A program made the translations under genes and the position numbers. From Phallusia fumigata (Eukaryota > Chordata > Ascidiacea > Phlebobranchia > Ascidiidae): DNA of 29,559 nt. The notes beneath the pieces were generated by a model. That model worked only from the letters and a program-made list of their open reading frames with translations, was not told the DNA's origin and searched no databases. The stretch spans positions 1 to 29,559 of the forward strand of contig QXVZ01003189.1 in assembly GCA_008931825.1 (NCBI GenBank), in the 5' to 3' direction. This document shows, piece by piece, positions 19,401 to 29,559 of the stretch. The first letter of the stretch is position 1; each line of letters starts with the position of its first letter.

Positions 19401-22400
19401 AATACTTCCATTTTCAAACGTTTGTACAATTTACAGAGAAGCATGCTGATGATTACTACAACATAGAATCGCGAGTGAGTGAAACGGTAATTAACCAGTT
19501 GCAGTCGAAGGCGGGAATAAGAATTGGCGTCAACGGGAATGTGGTTTCCGACTCAATGAAGGTAATGTAGATTTATCTGACTTTTATCACGTGTTAATAT
19601 TTGCTTGTCGTTCTCTGGCTTTTCCACAGTTTAAAACAGGGCACGGACTGTTATGTTATTGCAGGTTGTCAAAAAGCCGCAAAGTGGGACTGTTACTGCT
19701 GGTAATGATGACATTTCTTGGGACGAAGAAGAAAATCAACAAACAGACTTTACAAGTGACGCAAAAACGTAATTTTTGACAAAAGTAGTAATAGCCATAT
19801 ATTAGTAGACGTATATGTTGGGTTTCTGCAAATACTTGTTACAAGGTCGGAACTTGTGCACGTTGGTTGTATAAGGATTTGAGTCGTGTGTGTTTGTTTA
19901 CCAGAGAAGACAAGGCCAGTTCTTCAGGAAAGGGAGCCTCCATAGAATCAGAACCAGCTGAAGACGAAAAAGAAGAGTCGGAGTTAGGAAGCGATGACAG
20001 AATAGAAGAGAAGAAGGACGAAAGTGGCGACGCACCCCGAGAGGAGGACCGTCAATTTACTTTACTTCGCTTCGTCGGGGTAGCAAACGGAGAAAATCCG
20101 TATGTGGCAAATTCGTCGTCAACTTCAACAAGTTCGGGCAACCTCTCAGCTTTGTTAGCCGATATTGCTAGGAATGTGAAGAACGCCAAGAACAGCGACA
20201 TGGAACTCGTGGCGGATGAATCGGTGTGGAAACTGCTAAAGGAATCTTCACCATCATTTTGGATATCAAAGGAAAAGTGGAGAAAAATGCGGGAAGATTT
20301 ACAGCGCAAGAAGTCAAAACGAGTTGCTGAGATCGCTGACGGTTCTGTTTTTCCTCTGTCGTGGGATGAGCAACTTAAACAAAACGACGCCAGGGTCATG
20401 GAAACAAAGTCGAAGAATGGCACAACGAACAATCTGGTAAGCTAAACCAACAGGTAGAGTTAGTTTTTAGTGTTTTGTTTGGTAAAGAATGATACTTATC
20501 ACAAGGTTAAAAACATTGTTGTGTTTAAACTCACATAACTTGGGTCGTTACATCGACACTGTACGTGCATGGTTTTAGTGGTTTTTGGTGTCTGTTGTCT
20601 AAATACCATTCGCCACTTGCCACTTGAAGTGTTTTTGACATACACAGTCTTCAATGTGCAACAGGGTGAAAATGACTCTTTGCCCGTGGTGTTTCACAAA
20701 CTTCTGTCCTACGACCAACTTCCCACCGGCTTCGTCCATCTCACGAGCAGCGGTTATCGCCCCCACTCGACCATGTCTCGGGTCGACAAAGATCTTGATC
20801 TCACCGCCCCATCAAAAGGATGCGAATCGACTATAACAACACCGCCGAGATCGGCCAAGTACGCCTATCTGTTGTTACATGCGCTTTGTATTCGCGCGCA
20901 CACAATGTAGCGTGACTTTGACTTTCAAGAGAGAATGTAATGAGTCTGAAACGCCTTGTTAACAACCATTAGTCGTTTCCATGCAATGTAGTCAGGTTCC
21001 TTGATGTTAATTATTTCCTGTCGAGTACGTTTTTGCTTGCTAAAGTCCCATGGTGTCATAAACTAAAAAACAGATACCAGTGATTTGAAGTCGAGTTTAG
21101 CAGCTCGTTGACTACACGGTGTTCAGTCGGGCACGAGTCCTGTCAGTAAATCATTATTTCCCGACAAAGAAAATCTCAATTCTTAGGAACCGTTAAAGTA
21201 GAGATATGTCTGCCACCATATGTCTCTTCGATGTCGTAACCTTGTAACCTTTGTGCAGGTCGCGGACAACTAGTGCGGTGAACGCTTCACAAGATGGCAC
21301 TTTTCCCGGACGACCGTTCACTTCACAATCGCTCACAAAGCGAAGTAGATTGGCCGCAAACGAAACGGGAAGTCTCGATCTCTCGCAATTACTTCGAGTC
21401 ACGCAAGATTCGGTGACCGGCAAGCAGTTCACAAGCGAAGCGGATCATGTCGAGAGGACAGAGGGGAAACGTATGTTGTTATGTTTGGTTCNGGTTCCTT
21501 GATGTTAATTATTTTCTGTCGAGTACGTTTTTGCTTGCTGAAGTCCCATGGTGTCATAAACTAAAAAACAGATACCAGTGATTTGAAGTCGAGTTTAGCA
21601 GCTCGTTGACTGCACGGTGTTCAGTCGGGCACGAGTCCTGTCAGTAAATCATTATTTCCCGCCAAAGAAAATCGCAATTCTTCGGAACCGTTAAAGTGGA
21701 GATATGTCTGCCACCAATACGTCTCTTCGATGTCGTAACCTCGTAACCTTTGTGCAGGTCCCGGACAACTAGTGCGGTAAACGCTTCACAAGATGGCACC
21801 TTTCCCGGACGACCGTTCACTTCACAATCGCTCACAAAGCGAAGTAGATTGGCCGCGAACGAAACGGGAAGTCTCGATCTCTCGCAATTACTTCGAGTCA
21901 CGCAAGATTCGGTGACCGGCAAGCAGTTCACAAGCGAAGCGGATCATGTCGAGAGGACAGAGGGGAAACGTATGTTGTTATGTTTGGTTCTAAGACGTGT
22001 TCCTGTGTAAAAACTAAACGCTTAAGCCAACAGTTCCTTATTAGGTCAGGGGCTTTGGTTTGTAAGGTACCTTGAACGCTGGTGGAGAGAAGGTTATTTA
22101 CTCGTTATCGCATGTTAATAATAGCGACCGCTAAATTAGGCCAAACCCAAGCGAACTTTGATTACAATGAACAACAGGATTTGTAATTCACGTCTTTCGC
22201 CCAAACGTCGTGAGATAGCAAATTTCGAGTCGTGACAGTTGCAACGGTATACCTCGCTGGACCACGTTTGCACAGAAATGCGTATGGCGTACCAGGATTT
22301 CCAGCTGCAAAGGTGCATAATTGATGTGGGTCGTTTTGTAGACGACGACGTGAGTAGAGAAGAGCTTGAAGCGATGCGACAGGAAGCGGCGAAAAGCATG

Positions 22401-25400
22401 AAGTTGACCGGACACGTCCATCCAAAGCTCCTGGGATCTGTCGACGAACGATTGGAAGCGAAGCAATCTGCTTCAAATCAGCAACAGCATCAAAACAGGT
22501 TTGATAGACGGGTTTCGTTTGCCGCTGCGGTCGCTGGAACACAAGGCAGTTGACGAATGTTTGCGCTTACAGAGCCAGAAGCGTAACGCTGAACAGCTTG
22601 CCGATGAAGTCGAGCTCGCCTATAACTACTGTGGATATTCGTCCTTCCGTTCCTAAGTAGGTTGTGGTAAACGCTGGTTAATTTTTGAAAGCTGATTGTT
22701 TCGCTCTTGTTGTACTGTCTAATAATCGTTGGTGGCTAAGACGATTGCTCGTTAAAAAAGGTGTAAACTTAAACGTATGTTGTACTGGTATGCGAGGATA
22801 GAATAAAGTTTACACAATGCGGATCGTATGTTGTTTTTAGATCGTCGGTTCCAGTTAGCGGTTTAAACTTAACAGATCTGGATGAAAACTATAACGTTAT
22901 AAACGGACCAAATCCGCCAAGTCCAGTTTCTCCGGTAAGTATCGTGGATAAGGGATACAGGACTTAAAGTGACAAAACTTTACAAACTAACTTGACCGCT
23001 GCAGATTCGCATGGAAGAAATCTTTGAATTGGCCAACTACGCACCACTGGGCCCTGGAACGAAATTTGGTGTGCCTGCGAACACGCCCAAAACACCGAAG
23101 GTGCCACCAACCAGCAGCAAGCTAAGCAGCTCGGACGCAAGGAGTTTGTTGCAAGACGATCGGCTTCCGTCTTCTTACGAGAGTCGAAGCCGGGCAGGAA
23201 ATTTTCGGCACGGATCCAAGTCAGCATCGACCCTTCCACGTTCTAACGGCTCGTCACCGAGAAACTACCCGATGCAAATAGCCGGTGGTAAGTGTGGAAA
23301 AACTTTTTACTGTTGTTTTCTGTATTGGCAGCATCTAACGCCAAGGGCCAGTTTGCATGCACGTTTTGCCAGCAAAATTTAGTTGCATCGATGTATTATT
23401 GTACATTTGTCTGAAAGGCAAAATATTATTTGGAACCGATTTCGAAAACTCTCATAAAATCTGGTATACTATAAAAGGCACTTTTCGAACTCGTTTTAGG
23501 CGTTTTTTACACAATTTAATGACATAGACACAGTTGAAAAGTTGTGACAAATCTGTCTCACATTTTTGAAACAAACTGAAATCTTATGACCAAAACTTTT
23601 CTGTGTTGACAGATTTACCACAACACCCCCCGAACCGAGGCTTTCACGGTTCACCGCTGACCGGGCGCACGCAAACCGGAAAGACTGGCCAATCCCGATT
23701 TGGCAGCACGACCAAATCTTTCAAAACGGCGGCTCCGGGCGGTCTCACTGGAGTGGACAGCACCAACAAACTGGTCGAGTTCCCAACTCGCACCGGCTTC
23801 ATTCAGATATCTCACTCTCTGCACATTCCGCCACAACGACCCTCGTCGGCGAAGGCGGAGAAGCGAAACAAGATCTACGACAGTTACATGCGAGAGCTAA
23901 CGTCCAGGACAGAACGTGGTGATAAGTACAAGGGCTTGCATCCCGGAAAAACCAACGNAGTTTGCATGCACGTTTTGCCAGCAAAATTTGGTTGCATCGA
24001 TGTATTATTGTACATTTGTCTGAAAGGCATAATATCATTTGGAACCGATTTCGAAAACTCTCATAAAATCTGGTATACTATAAAAGGCACTTTTCGAACT
24101 CGTTTTAAGCGTTTTTTAAACAATTTAATGACATAGACTTATTGCCCACAAAACCTGAAAAATGTTGTTTACTGTTTCGCCTGGTGTGATTTGTTTATTC
24201 CCCATGGAGCAATCAAGCAAAAAAGGCGGGCGTTGGACTATACACAGTTGAAAAGTTGTAACAAATTTGTCCTCACCTTTTGAAACTACGTGAAATCGTA
24301 TGACCAAAACTTTTCTGTGTTGACAGATTTACCACAACACCACCCGAACCGAGGCTTTCACGGTTCACCGCTGACCGGGCGCACGCAAACCGGAAAGGCT
24401 AGCCAATCCCGATTTGGCAGCACGACCAAATCTTTCAAAACGGCGGCTCCGGGCGGTCTCACTGGAGTGGACATCATCAACAAACAGGTCGAGTTCCCAA
24501 CTCGCACCGGCTTCATTCAGATATCTCACTCTCTACACATTCCGCCACAACGACCCTCGTCGGCGAAGGCGGAGAAGCGAAACAAGATCTACGACAGTTA
24601 CATGCGAGAGCTAACGTCCAGGACAGAACGTGGTGATAAGTACAAGGGCTTGCATCCCGGAAAAACCAATGGTGTTGTGGTGAAGAGTTTGGGCGGAACA
24701 TCCGGGAAAATACTTCCAGATCACCAGGGAGGCATCAAGCCACAAACTGCACCAGCAGGTGGCGGAAACGCCAAAAGCAAGCCAAACTACAGCAGCTTTT
24801 CCGCCCATGCCGGACTCCGTTCTGGCCTTGCAATCGCAGGTGATATTTCTGCGCCCCCTGTGCAGCAACCCAAGTCGAATGGCGGCAGTGTCCATTTAGG
24901 TTTGCAGGGCGACCCAGTCCGACTCAACCTGGACAAAAATATTCATAATATATACCGTGATTTGGGAATCCTCAAGAAGCCTGGAAATGGGTCGGGCGCG
25001 ACTTCACCACAGCAATCGAATATTATGACGTACGAAGAGGTGCAGGTGGTCAACAACGGAGCAAAGCGAAATGTGAAGTCAGCCGGTCGCCGAAGTGACG
25101 GAAGTCGTTCTAGGGCCCATTCTGCTTTCTCGGGCGATCGAGTTGAAGACGTCGCCTCCCTTCACTCGGTTGTTACCATACCAACCGCAGCAAACAGCAC
25201 ATACGACTGCGACGACGATGACCTAAACGAGACGGTTGGCGATTTTGTGCAGCACAAAGAAATTGAAAGGCCAAACGAATGCATGGAGGACGCACCGCTG
25301 ACAAATCAATCGGAACCTTTGCAGGCTGTTGATGATAAAGAACGGAGATCGTCCTCAGCAAAAAGAAAAACTGTTAAACCCAATGACATGACGGACTCAG

Positions 25401-26265
25401 GGACCCAATGCAACCCGACAGAGATGGAGCCAAAAGACGGAGTTGGTATGTTATTTGAATCAATTCGTTGACACAAAAGCGTCGGTCACAAGTCTCTTTG
25501 CGTTGTTTCGAGCTAGTTGCTTCTGTACCCCATTGTTGCAAAATGTTTAAGAATTCCACCGTGGCTTAAATCAATTTGCTCAACATAAAAGGCGATGTTT
25601 ACATAAACTATAGAAACAGGGTTTGTTCAGTTATTTCCAGTTTTTCAAGAGTTTTTTTGCAGTTTATCGCGTAAGCAGTTTTCTAATCTCACGTTAAACC
25701 CAGTTTTTGTCAAGACCATATACGACCAGAACATGTAAAATAAAGATGTTAAATTGCAGAAACCAGCATGCCGACGAATGGCGTCACTGCAATAGTCGAC
25801 ACGTCCGCAAACGACAAAGCAGTCCAACCACGCCCAGACGAGATGCAAGCCCGAATGGAATTGGATACGGGTGCAGTAAATATGTCCCTCGTCAAATCAG
25901 AAACTGACGAACATTCGCCAGAAACCTCTATCCATGAAACTCAAGCACCATTTTTGCCACCACAAGAAACTCCAGTCAACACAGAAAACCAGAACTTGCC
26001 GGAAAGCGATTTACAAAACGTAAAACCTGAAGGTGGCGCTGTTGCGTTGAAAGAAGAAAATAAGAGGCCTTACGAGGACCTCGAGTTAAAACCTATGGAG
26101 AACGATGTTTCCGGCGTGTTGGCGGATCGCAGGAGTTTATCTGAAAGTCATCTTGATAGAATAGGAACGGATGATGATGATGTAACTGACAAGGGACCAG
26201 AAAAAGACGCTGATGTCAGAGGTGTTACCAAGGTTACCGTCAACATTCCGGCAGCCGTAAAATAA
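16429..26265 (+). CDS. Long, mostly disordered Ser/Pro/charged protein, 16 exons, unrecognised, 5' incomplete
   Basis: Exons: 16429-16616, 18111-18357, 18543-18734, 18878-19026, 19172-19281, 19437-19561, 19665-19768, 19905-20436, 20665-20858, 21758-21969 (allelic copy 21259-21470), 22239-22498, 22573-22656, 22841-22934, 23005-23287, 24327-25445 (truncated allelic copy 23613-23957) and 25760-26265 with stop TAA. Every junction has GT and AG and matching phase except 21969/22239. The total is about 4.4 kb, or about 1,466 codons. No ATG start is secure. The protein is rich in Ser, Pro, Lys and acidic runs, with few hydrophobic segments, no signal peptide and no membrane span. The more ordered-looking parts are the first exon (KYEIIDPTEMPLSAVIHDQ) and the 22239-22498 exon (CTEMRMAYQDFQLQRCIIDV, then EELEAMRQEAAK). 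Composition suggests a scaffold or cytoskeletal protein, but that is only a guess; no family is recognised. It could also be the 3' part of the NHL-protein gene upstream, which has the same orientation and no other 3' end. Confidence 0.85.
16617..18110. other. Intron containing a GC- and CpG-rich island (about 16800-17095)
   Basis: The exons on either side (phase 2 out, phase 2 in) join directly in frame, so this 1.5 kb can be one intron. Inside it a GC- and CpG-rich patch is open in several frames on both strands, and a second open stretch lies at 17214-17417. None has convincing paired splice sites that keep the phase. A 24-bp segment after CCAAAAGCAG at 17232 with donor GACAG|GTGCGG would keep the phase but is speculative. 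Confidence 0.5.
19905..20436 (+). CDS. Exon 8 of the long unrecognised gene, acidic then basic
   Basis: 532 bp, acceptor GTTTACCAG, donor CTG|GTAAGC, completing the split codon AC|A from the previous exon. It opens with a strongly acidic stretch (EDEKEESELGSDD, EEKKDESG), then LLRFVGVANGE, a Ser-rich linker and a more ordered C-terminal half (LSALLADIARNVKNAKN, SVWKLLKESSPSFWISKEKW, EDLQRKKSKR). WxLL and FWxxxEKW look like a small helical segment. Part of the gene at 16429-26265. Confidence 0.88.
20995..21491. repeat. Allelic false duplication, copy 1 (with exon 21259-21470)
   Basis: 497 bp repeated at 21493-21990 on the other side of the N. Scattered substitutions and small indels separate the copies. 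The exon inside is 212 bp with phase 2 in and phase 1 out, so using both copies in one transcript breaks the frame. Confidence 0.9.
21493..21990. repeat. Allelic false duplication, copy 2 (with exon 21758-21969)
   Basis: Second copy of 20995-21491. The four differences I see in the exon (TCG/TCC, GTG/GTA, ACT/ACC, GCA/GCG) are all synonymous, supporting this frame as a real protein-coding exon. Confidence 0.9.
23350..23957. repeat. Allelic false duplication, copy 1 (with truncated exon 23613-23957)
   Basis: Repeated at 23959-24671. The left copy ends inside the exon at the N (HPGKTN), and the right copy restarts in the preceding intron, a contig-end signature. Confidence 0.9.
23959..24671. 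repeat. Allelic false duplication, copy 2 (start of exon 24327-25445)
   Basis: Second copy of 23350-23957 with about 105 bp of extra intron sequence (about 24138-24243). It continues into the complete exon. Unlike the 21758 exon, several differences between the alleles change the protein (for example QHPPN/QHHPN, KTGQ/KASQ, DSTNKL/DIINKQ). Confidence 0.9.
24327..25445 (+). CDS. Exon 15 of the long unrecognised gene
   Basis: 1,119 bp, acceptor GTTGACAG, donor GTTG|GTATGT, phase 1 in and out. It encodes about 373 residues rich in Gly, Ser, Lys and Pro. Segments that stand out are FPTRTGFIQISHSLHIPP, EKRNKIYDSYMRELTSRTER (basic, probably helical), RLNLDKNIHNIYRDLGILKK and a Ser/Arg-rich run (RRSDGSRSRAHSAF) that may be phosphorylated. 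An Asp run (CDDDDLNE) follows. No known domain is recognised. Confidence 0.9.
25760..26265 (+). CDS. Last exon of the long unrecognised gene
   Basis: 506 bp from the acceptor AAATTGCAG to the stop TAA at 26263-26265. It encodes about 168 residues, mostly acidic and Pro/Gln/Glu-rich (PETSIHETQAPFLPPQE, GTDDDDVTDKGPEKDADV), ending TKVTVNIPAAVK. A possible poly(A) signal ATTAAA is at 26540-26545, giving a 3' UTR of about 280-300 bp. Confidence 0.88.
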
Positions 26266-27505
26266 CGCCTCGCCAGAGTTTTAATGTTTAAAACGGGCTG
26301 CTTTTCTGTGAAACAGTTTAGTTACACGATATCGATGGGCACATTTGTGGAAAGCAGGGAAGCATTTTTTGAAAAAAAACTGTTGTATTGGAACCTCAGA
26401 TTCTTCAAAAAAATTGATTTAATTATTAGATTACGATAAAGTTCTCATTTTATTGTAATTGATTGGTTTGCCACTGTGATGTGCTGTTTAACTTTCTATT
26501 ACTTGCGTAGTATATATTTCCATGATCCACGAAGAAGATATTAAATATGTTACTGAAATTCTCGAACAGTCTAAAGGTCTTTGTTAAAATTAAAAACAGG
26601 ACATTACAATTTACTTTACTTGGCTAACTGAGTAATGAAGCAGAACTATGGCGGCGCTGCATTTATTTTCGCCCAATATGTGGAACATAATTAAATGATT
26701 TGTAAACGGAAACGTAATCAAAACGTAACACACAAAAACGGTGAAAGAAGGCAAGAACATCGGACAAGCGTGTGTATGTCGGCGAGTGTTGACCGACAAA
26801 AAATCACTCTAAGTTGTCTTGAAGAAATCTTGGTCAATGGTTGACGTTGACTTTATCACATAGAAATATACACAAGATAACAACGGTTTTACCTCGGGTG
26901 TCAACTACATTGCGTTGGTTGGGATTAAGATACAGTGAGCGCAAAGAAGGGTTGACACGTCATAACTTGACGACGTCATGTGAAGAAGTTCAACATCTAC
27001 AAAAGCTAGGGGTTTCATTAATTGTACAAATACTTATTCCGCCAATACTGTATACAATGTGTCGCAATATGTCATCATTTCAAACTACACAGCATTTCTA
27101 AGAGGATACTGGGAAAGTTGTGAACGCAACACGTTTCTCAAGAACACGAAAGCTTCAGATAGGTTTAAGAAATACATCTTTTGTCGCAAGACGCGCGGTC
27201 GAAAAAAACACACAGTACTGCAATCTTTACATCAAGTCGTTCGCGATGAAGTGTATATACAACAACGTTTGTGCGTGCGTGTTTCAATCTGTGTGCAAGA
27301 TACATAAACCAAAGTAAGCAAGAATTCAACGCATTTACAAAATTGACCAAACATACGCAATCGCGGGGAATGCACTCTGCTGCCAGCTACCGACGAAATC
27401 TCTCAAGTGCCATCGACTCTCAAAGGCTTCATGTGTGTTGGTCGTGGCTTCTTGTGACAGCTCAATGCATAGGCTTAACATGGACGTCTAGATTTAATGA
27501 TTGCT
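26266..27505. other. Convergent 3' region between + and - genes
   Basis: This holds the 3' UTR of the + gene (possible signal ATTAAA, 26540-26545) and that of the - gene (possible AATAAA on the - strand at 26662-26667, seen as TTTATT on +). The two signals sit only about 120 bp apart. Otherwise nothing is recognised. Confidence 0.5.
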
Positions 27506-28647
27506 TTAGAGAACAGCATCGGACCGCATCTTGTGCTTGGAAGGGTGGAATTTGTTTTCATTGCTGTTCCAGTCGGTCACCGTCCCACTGCAGCTCGTGT
27601 ACGGAATATCCGCACAGCAATCCCCAGAATAAGATGACGGACTTTCGTTTTCCTGGATACTCCACACCACGTGTTCGTTACCGCTCTCCAAAACCGGCGA
27701 GACCGGCTGGTGGACGTGGTGGTCCTCCTCATAACCAGAATCACGGTTCTTTGTCTTTGAGACATGAGGACGGTCGCTGCTGTTTCGTCGCAAGCATGAA
27801 TGGTTGACAACCGAAGTAGCAACCACCGGGTCCTGACGTTGAGCGCGATCTTTCGAGTCTTTGCGCCGGAGCTGGGTCATCTCGGCGGAGCACACCAGGA
27901 GGCCGCTGGATGAGCATCCTGATGAGGAGGAAGAAACGGATTGGGGATTGGGATCAACTACGTCCGACTCCTGCTCTTGTAGGCTGGGAAGACGTTCTTT
28001 TTCTTCTTCATTAGGAAAGAATATCTTTGCTTCCTCCTGCGGCGCGAAGGTCACGTGATGGCCTCCGCCGCCACTCCCACAAGAGTCGTGATCGCTCACA
28101 ACAAGTTTCGGCGATGGACGGTTGAAATCCGACTTCAGTGAATTCGCCCCAGACAGGCTAAATTCTTGCGAACTCCCGTAAAATACTTCATTGTCGGTTC
28201 GCGACCGCGGTTTTCTTTCAGCGGCGGTCATCGAGCTTTTCAGCTTATCTGGCTCGTGGGTTTTAAACAGGGTGCTGATGCGAGACACGTCGGGGAGGCT
28301 GATGCTGCGACGCACGCTCGAAACATTGCGCGACAACACGGAAATGACCGAAGCGAGAGACTGACGCTCTTTGGCAGTGCCGGAATCCCCTTCAGCCCTT
28401 TTACGTGCACACCACCATGATGCAAGGTTGTTTCCACGAGGAGAAAGGATCATAGCGCGATGCATGGCGAGTTTGTACTCGTTGTCGTGTTGGCTGTGGC
28501 CGTCAGGGGTGCTGCAGTGCGAACGGGGGCTAGACATGGCGCTGTCCGATGAACGATGACGCACACTGTGTGCTGGGGAGGAAATGTTGAGACTGGTCGG
28601 TGGGAGGGGAGCTTCTGGGTTGGCGTTCGGGTGGTCGTTAAATGAAG
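27506..28647 (-). CDS. Last exon of an unrecognised Ser-rich protein
   Basis: On the - strand an acceptor (TTATTGCAG, at 28648-28656) opens a frame of 379 residues that ends at TAA (27506-27508). The exon enters in phase 1, so upstream exons lie beyond the window or were lost. The N-terminal part reads SFNDHPNANPEAPLPPTS; Ser-rich runs follow. VISVLSRNVSSVRRSISLPD looks like a regulated, phosphorylatable segment. At about residue 198 HVTFAP resembles the RVxF protein-phosphatase-1 docking motif with His in place of the basic residue. KNRDSGYEEDHH is a possible kinase or degron site. There is no membrane span. It could be the cytoplasmic tail or regulatory end of a larger protein; the family is unknown. 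Confidence 0.85.
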
Positions 28648-28985
28648 CTGCAATAAATACAAGTTTTAATTCATGATTTTATTTTGGAAGTTGGGATTCT
28701 CCTTTGCACAATGCATGGCGTGTAGAAATAACCCCAGCGGCACCAGCTCGACGTTTACGATTGTAATTTTTTTTATTAAACCAAAACTTGCACAGCTCAC
28801 TGTTTTAACAAAAAAAAATTATTTGGTCTGAATGACTTTTTATTGTTATCGGGCCGTAGTTTGTCGAACATGATGTTTTCAGATTGGCAATGATATGGCA
28901 GTGCGCTTCCGTATTTTTAATGAATTGTTGTGGTTAAGCCGATATTCACACCCACATAGTCGCCGCGGCAATTTATTGCAGCCTC
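28444..28985. repeat. Allelic false duplication, copy 1 (5' part of - strand exon and intron)
   Basis: 542 bp repeated at 28987-29529 with very few differences (one synonymous CGT/CGC change in the exon, an A-run indel). The second copy starts right after the N at 28986. Confidence 0.92.
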
Positions 28986-28986
28986 N

Positions 28987-29529
28987 AAAGGATCATAGCG
29001 CGATGCATGGCGAGTTTGTACTCGTTGTCGTGTTGGCTGTGGCCGTCAGGGGTGCTGCAGTGCGAACGGGGGCTAGACATGGCGCTGTCCGATGAGCGAT
29101 GACGCACACTGTGTGCTGGGGAGGAAATGTTGAGACTGGTCGGTGGGAGGGGAGCTTCTGGGTTGGCGTTCGGGTGGTCGTTAAATGAAGCTGCAATAAA
29201 TACAAGTTTTAATTCATGATTTTATTTTGGAAGTTGGGATTCTCCTTTGCACAATGCATGGCGTGTAGAAATAACCCCAGCGGCACCAGCTCGACGTTTA
29301 CGATTGTAATTTTTTTTATTAAACCAAAACTTGCACAGCTCACTGTTTTAACAAAAAAAACATTATTTGGTCTGAATGACTTTTTATTGTTATCGGGCCG
29401 TAGTTTGTCGAACATGATGTTTTCAGATTGGCAATGATATGGCAGTGCGCTTCCGTATTTTTAATGAATTGTTGTGGTTAAGCCGATATTCACACCCACA
29501 TAGTCGCCGCGGCAATTTATTGCAGCCTC
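28987..29529. repeat. Allelic false duplication, copy 2 (partial exon 28987-29190 on - strand)
   Basis: Repeats 28444-28985, including the acceptor and the first 204 bp of the exon. It is not a second gene. Beyond 29529 the sequence is unique for 30 bp to the window end. Confidence 0.92.
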
Positions 29530-29559
29530 CAATCGCCCCAAAAAGGCCGTCTATATATC

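Noticed and set aside
20052-20432. 126-codon - strand frame
   Set aside because: Antisense shadow of exon 19905-20436; no splice or start signals.
20995-21990. True tandem exon duplication in the long gene
   Set aside because: The 212-bp exon has phase 2 in and 1 out, so consecutive use breaks the frame, and the duplicate border is exactly an N.
27271-27807. 178-codon + frame
   Set aside because: Antisense to the supported - strand exon over its right half, with no independent signals.

Overview
The window looks like nuclear DNA of an intron-dense invertebrate. Splice signals are GT-AG, two 120-nt metazoan-type 5S rRNA genes are present, and one gene is a clear animal Fizzy-related/Cdh1 fragment. 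An ascidian such as Ciona would fit the compact introns and the very high allelic polymorphism, but that assignment is inference. It is a draft assembly: nine N positions or runs (2336, 10158, 11292-11532, 12651, 13823, 15928, 21492, 23958, 28986) mark joins. At six of them the sequence after the join repeats sequence before it, so unmerged haplotypes or overlapping contig ends were laid down in tandem.

Layout. 1-2335: two exons of a fizzy-related (fzr/Cdh1) WD40 gene, + strand, cut at the N at 2336; no other fzr exon was recognised. 2337-7100: about 4.8 kb with no convincing coding exon, only one possible untranslated exon (5256-5351). 7181-12650: a + strand gene with a Ser/Pro-rich N-terminus followed by NHL-type beta-propeller repeats; it is duplicated by assembly at 9314-10157/10159-10761 and 10725-11291/11533-12099, and lost at the N at 12651. 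12100-15600: an old, diverged tandem duplication carrying two identical 5S rRNA genes and decayed copies of an NHL exon start. 15616-26265: a long + strand gene of at least 16 exons (about 1,470 codons, 5' end uncertain), encoding a mostly disordered Ser/Pro/charged protein that I do not recognise. It contains false duplications at 20995-21990 and 23350-24671. 26266-27505: convergent 3' region. 27506-28647: a large last exon of an unrecognised Ser-rich gene on the - strand, partly repeated after 28986.

No prokaryotic operon, CRISPR array, intact transposon or tRNA was seen. The most useful observations are these. Duplicated exons whose lengths are not multiples of three prove that the repeats are assembly artefacts. 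The allelic copies give natural polymorphism data; one exon shows four synonymous changes and no replacement. The two 5S genes are identical inside diverged flanks and share a 12-bp upstream element at fixed spacing. One junction in the long gene cannot be joined by standard GT-AG splicing in frame.
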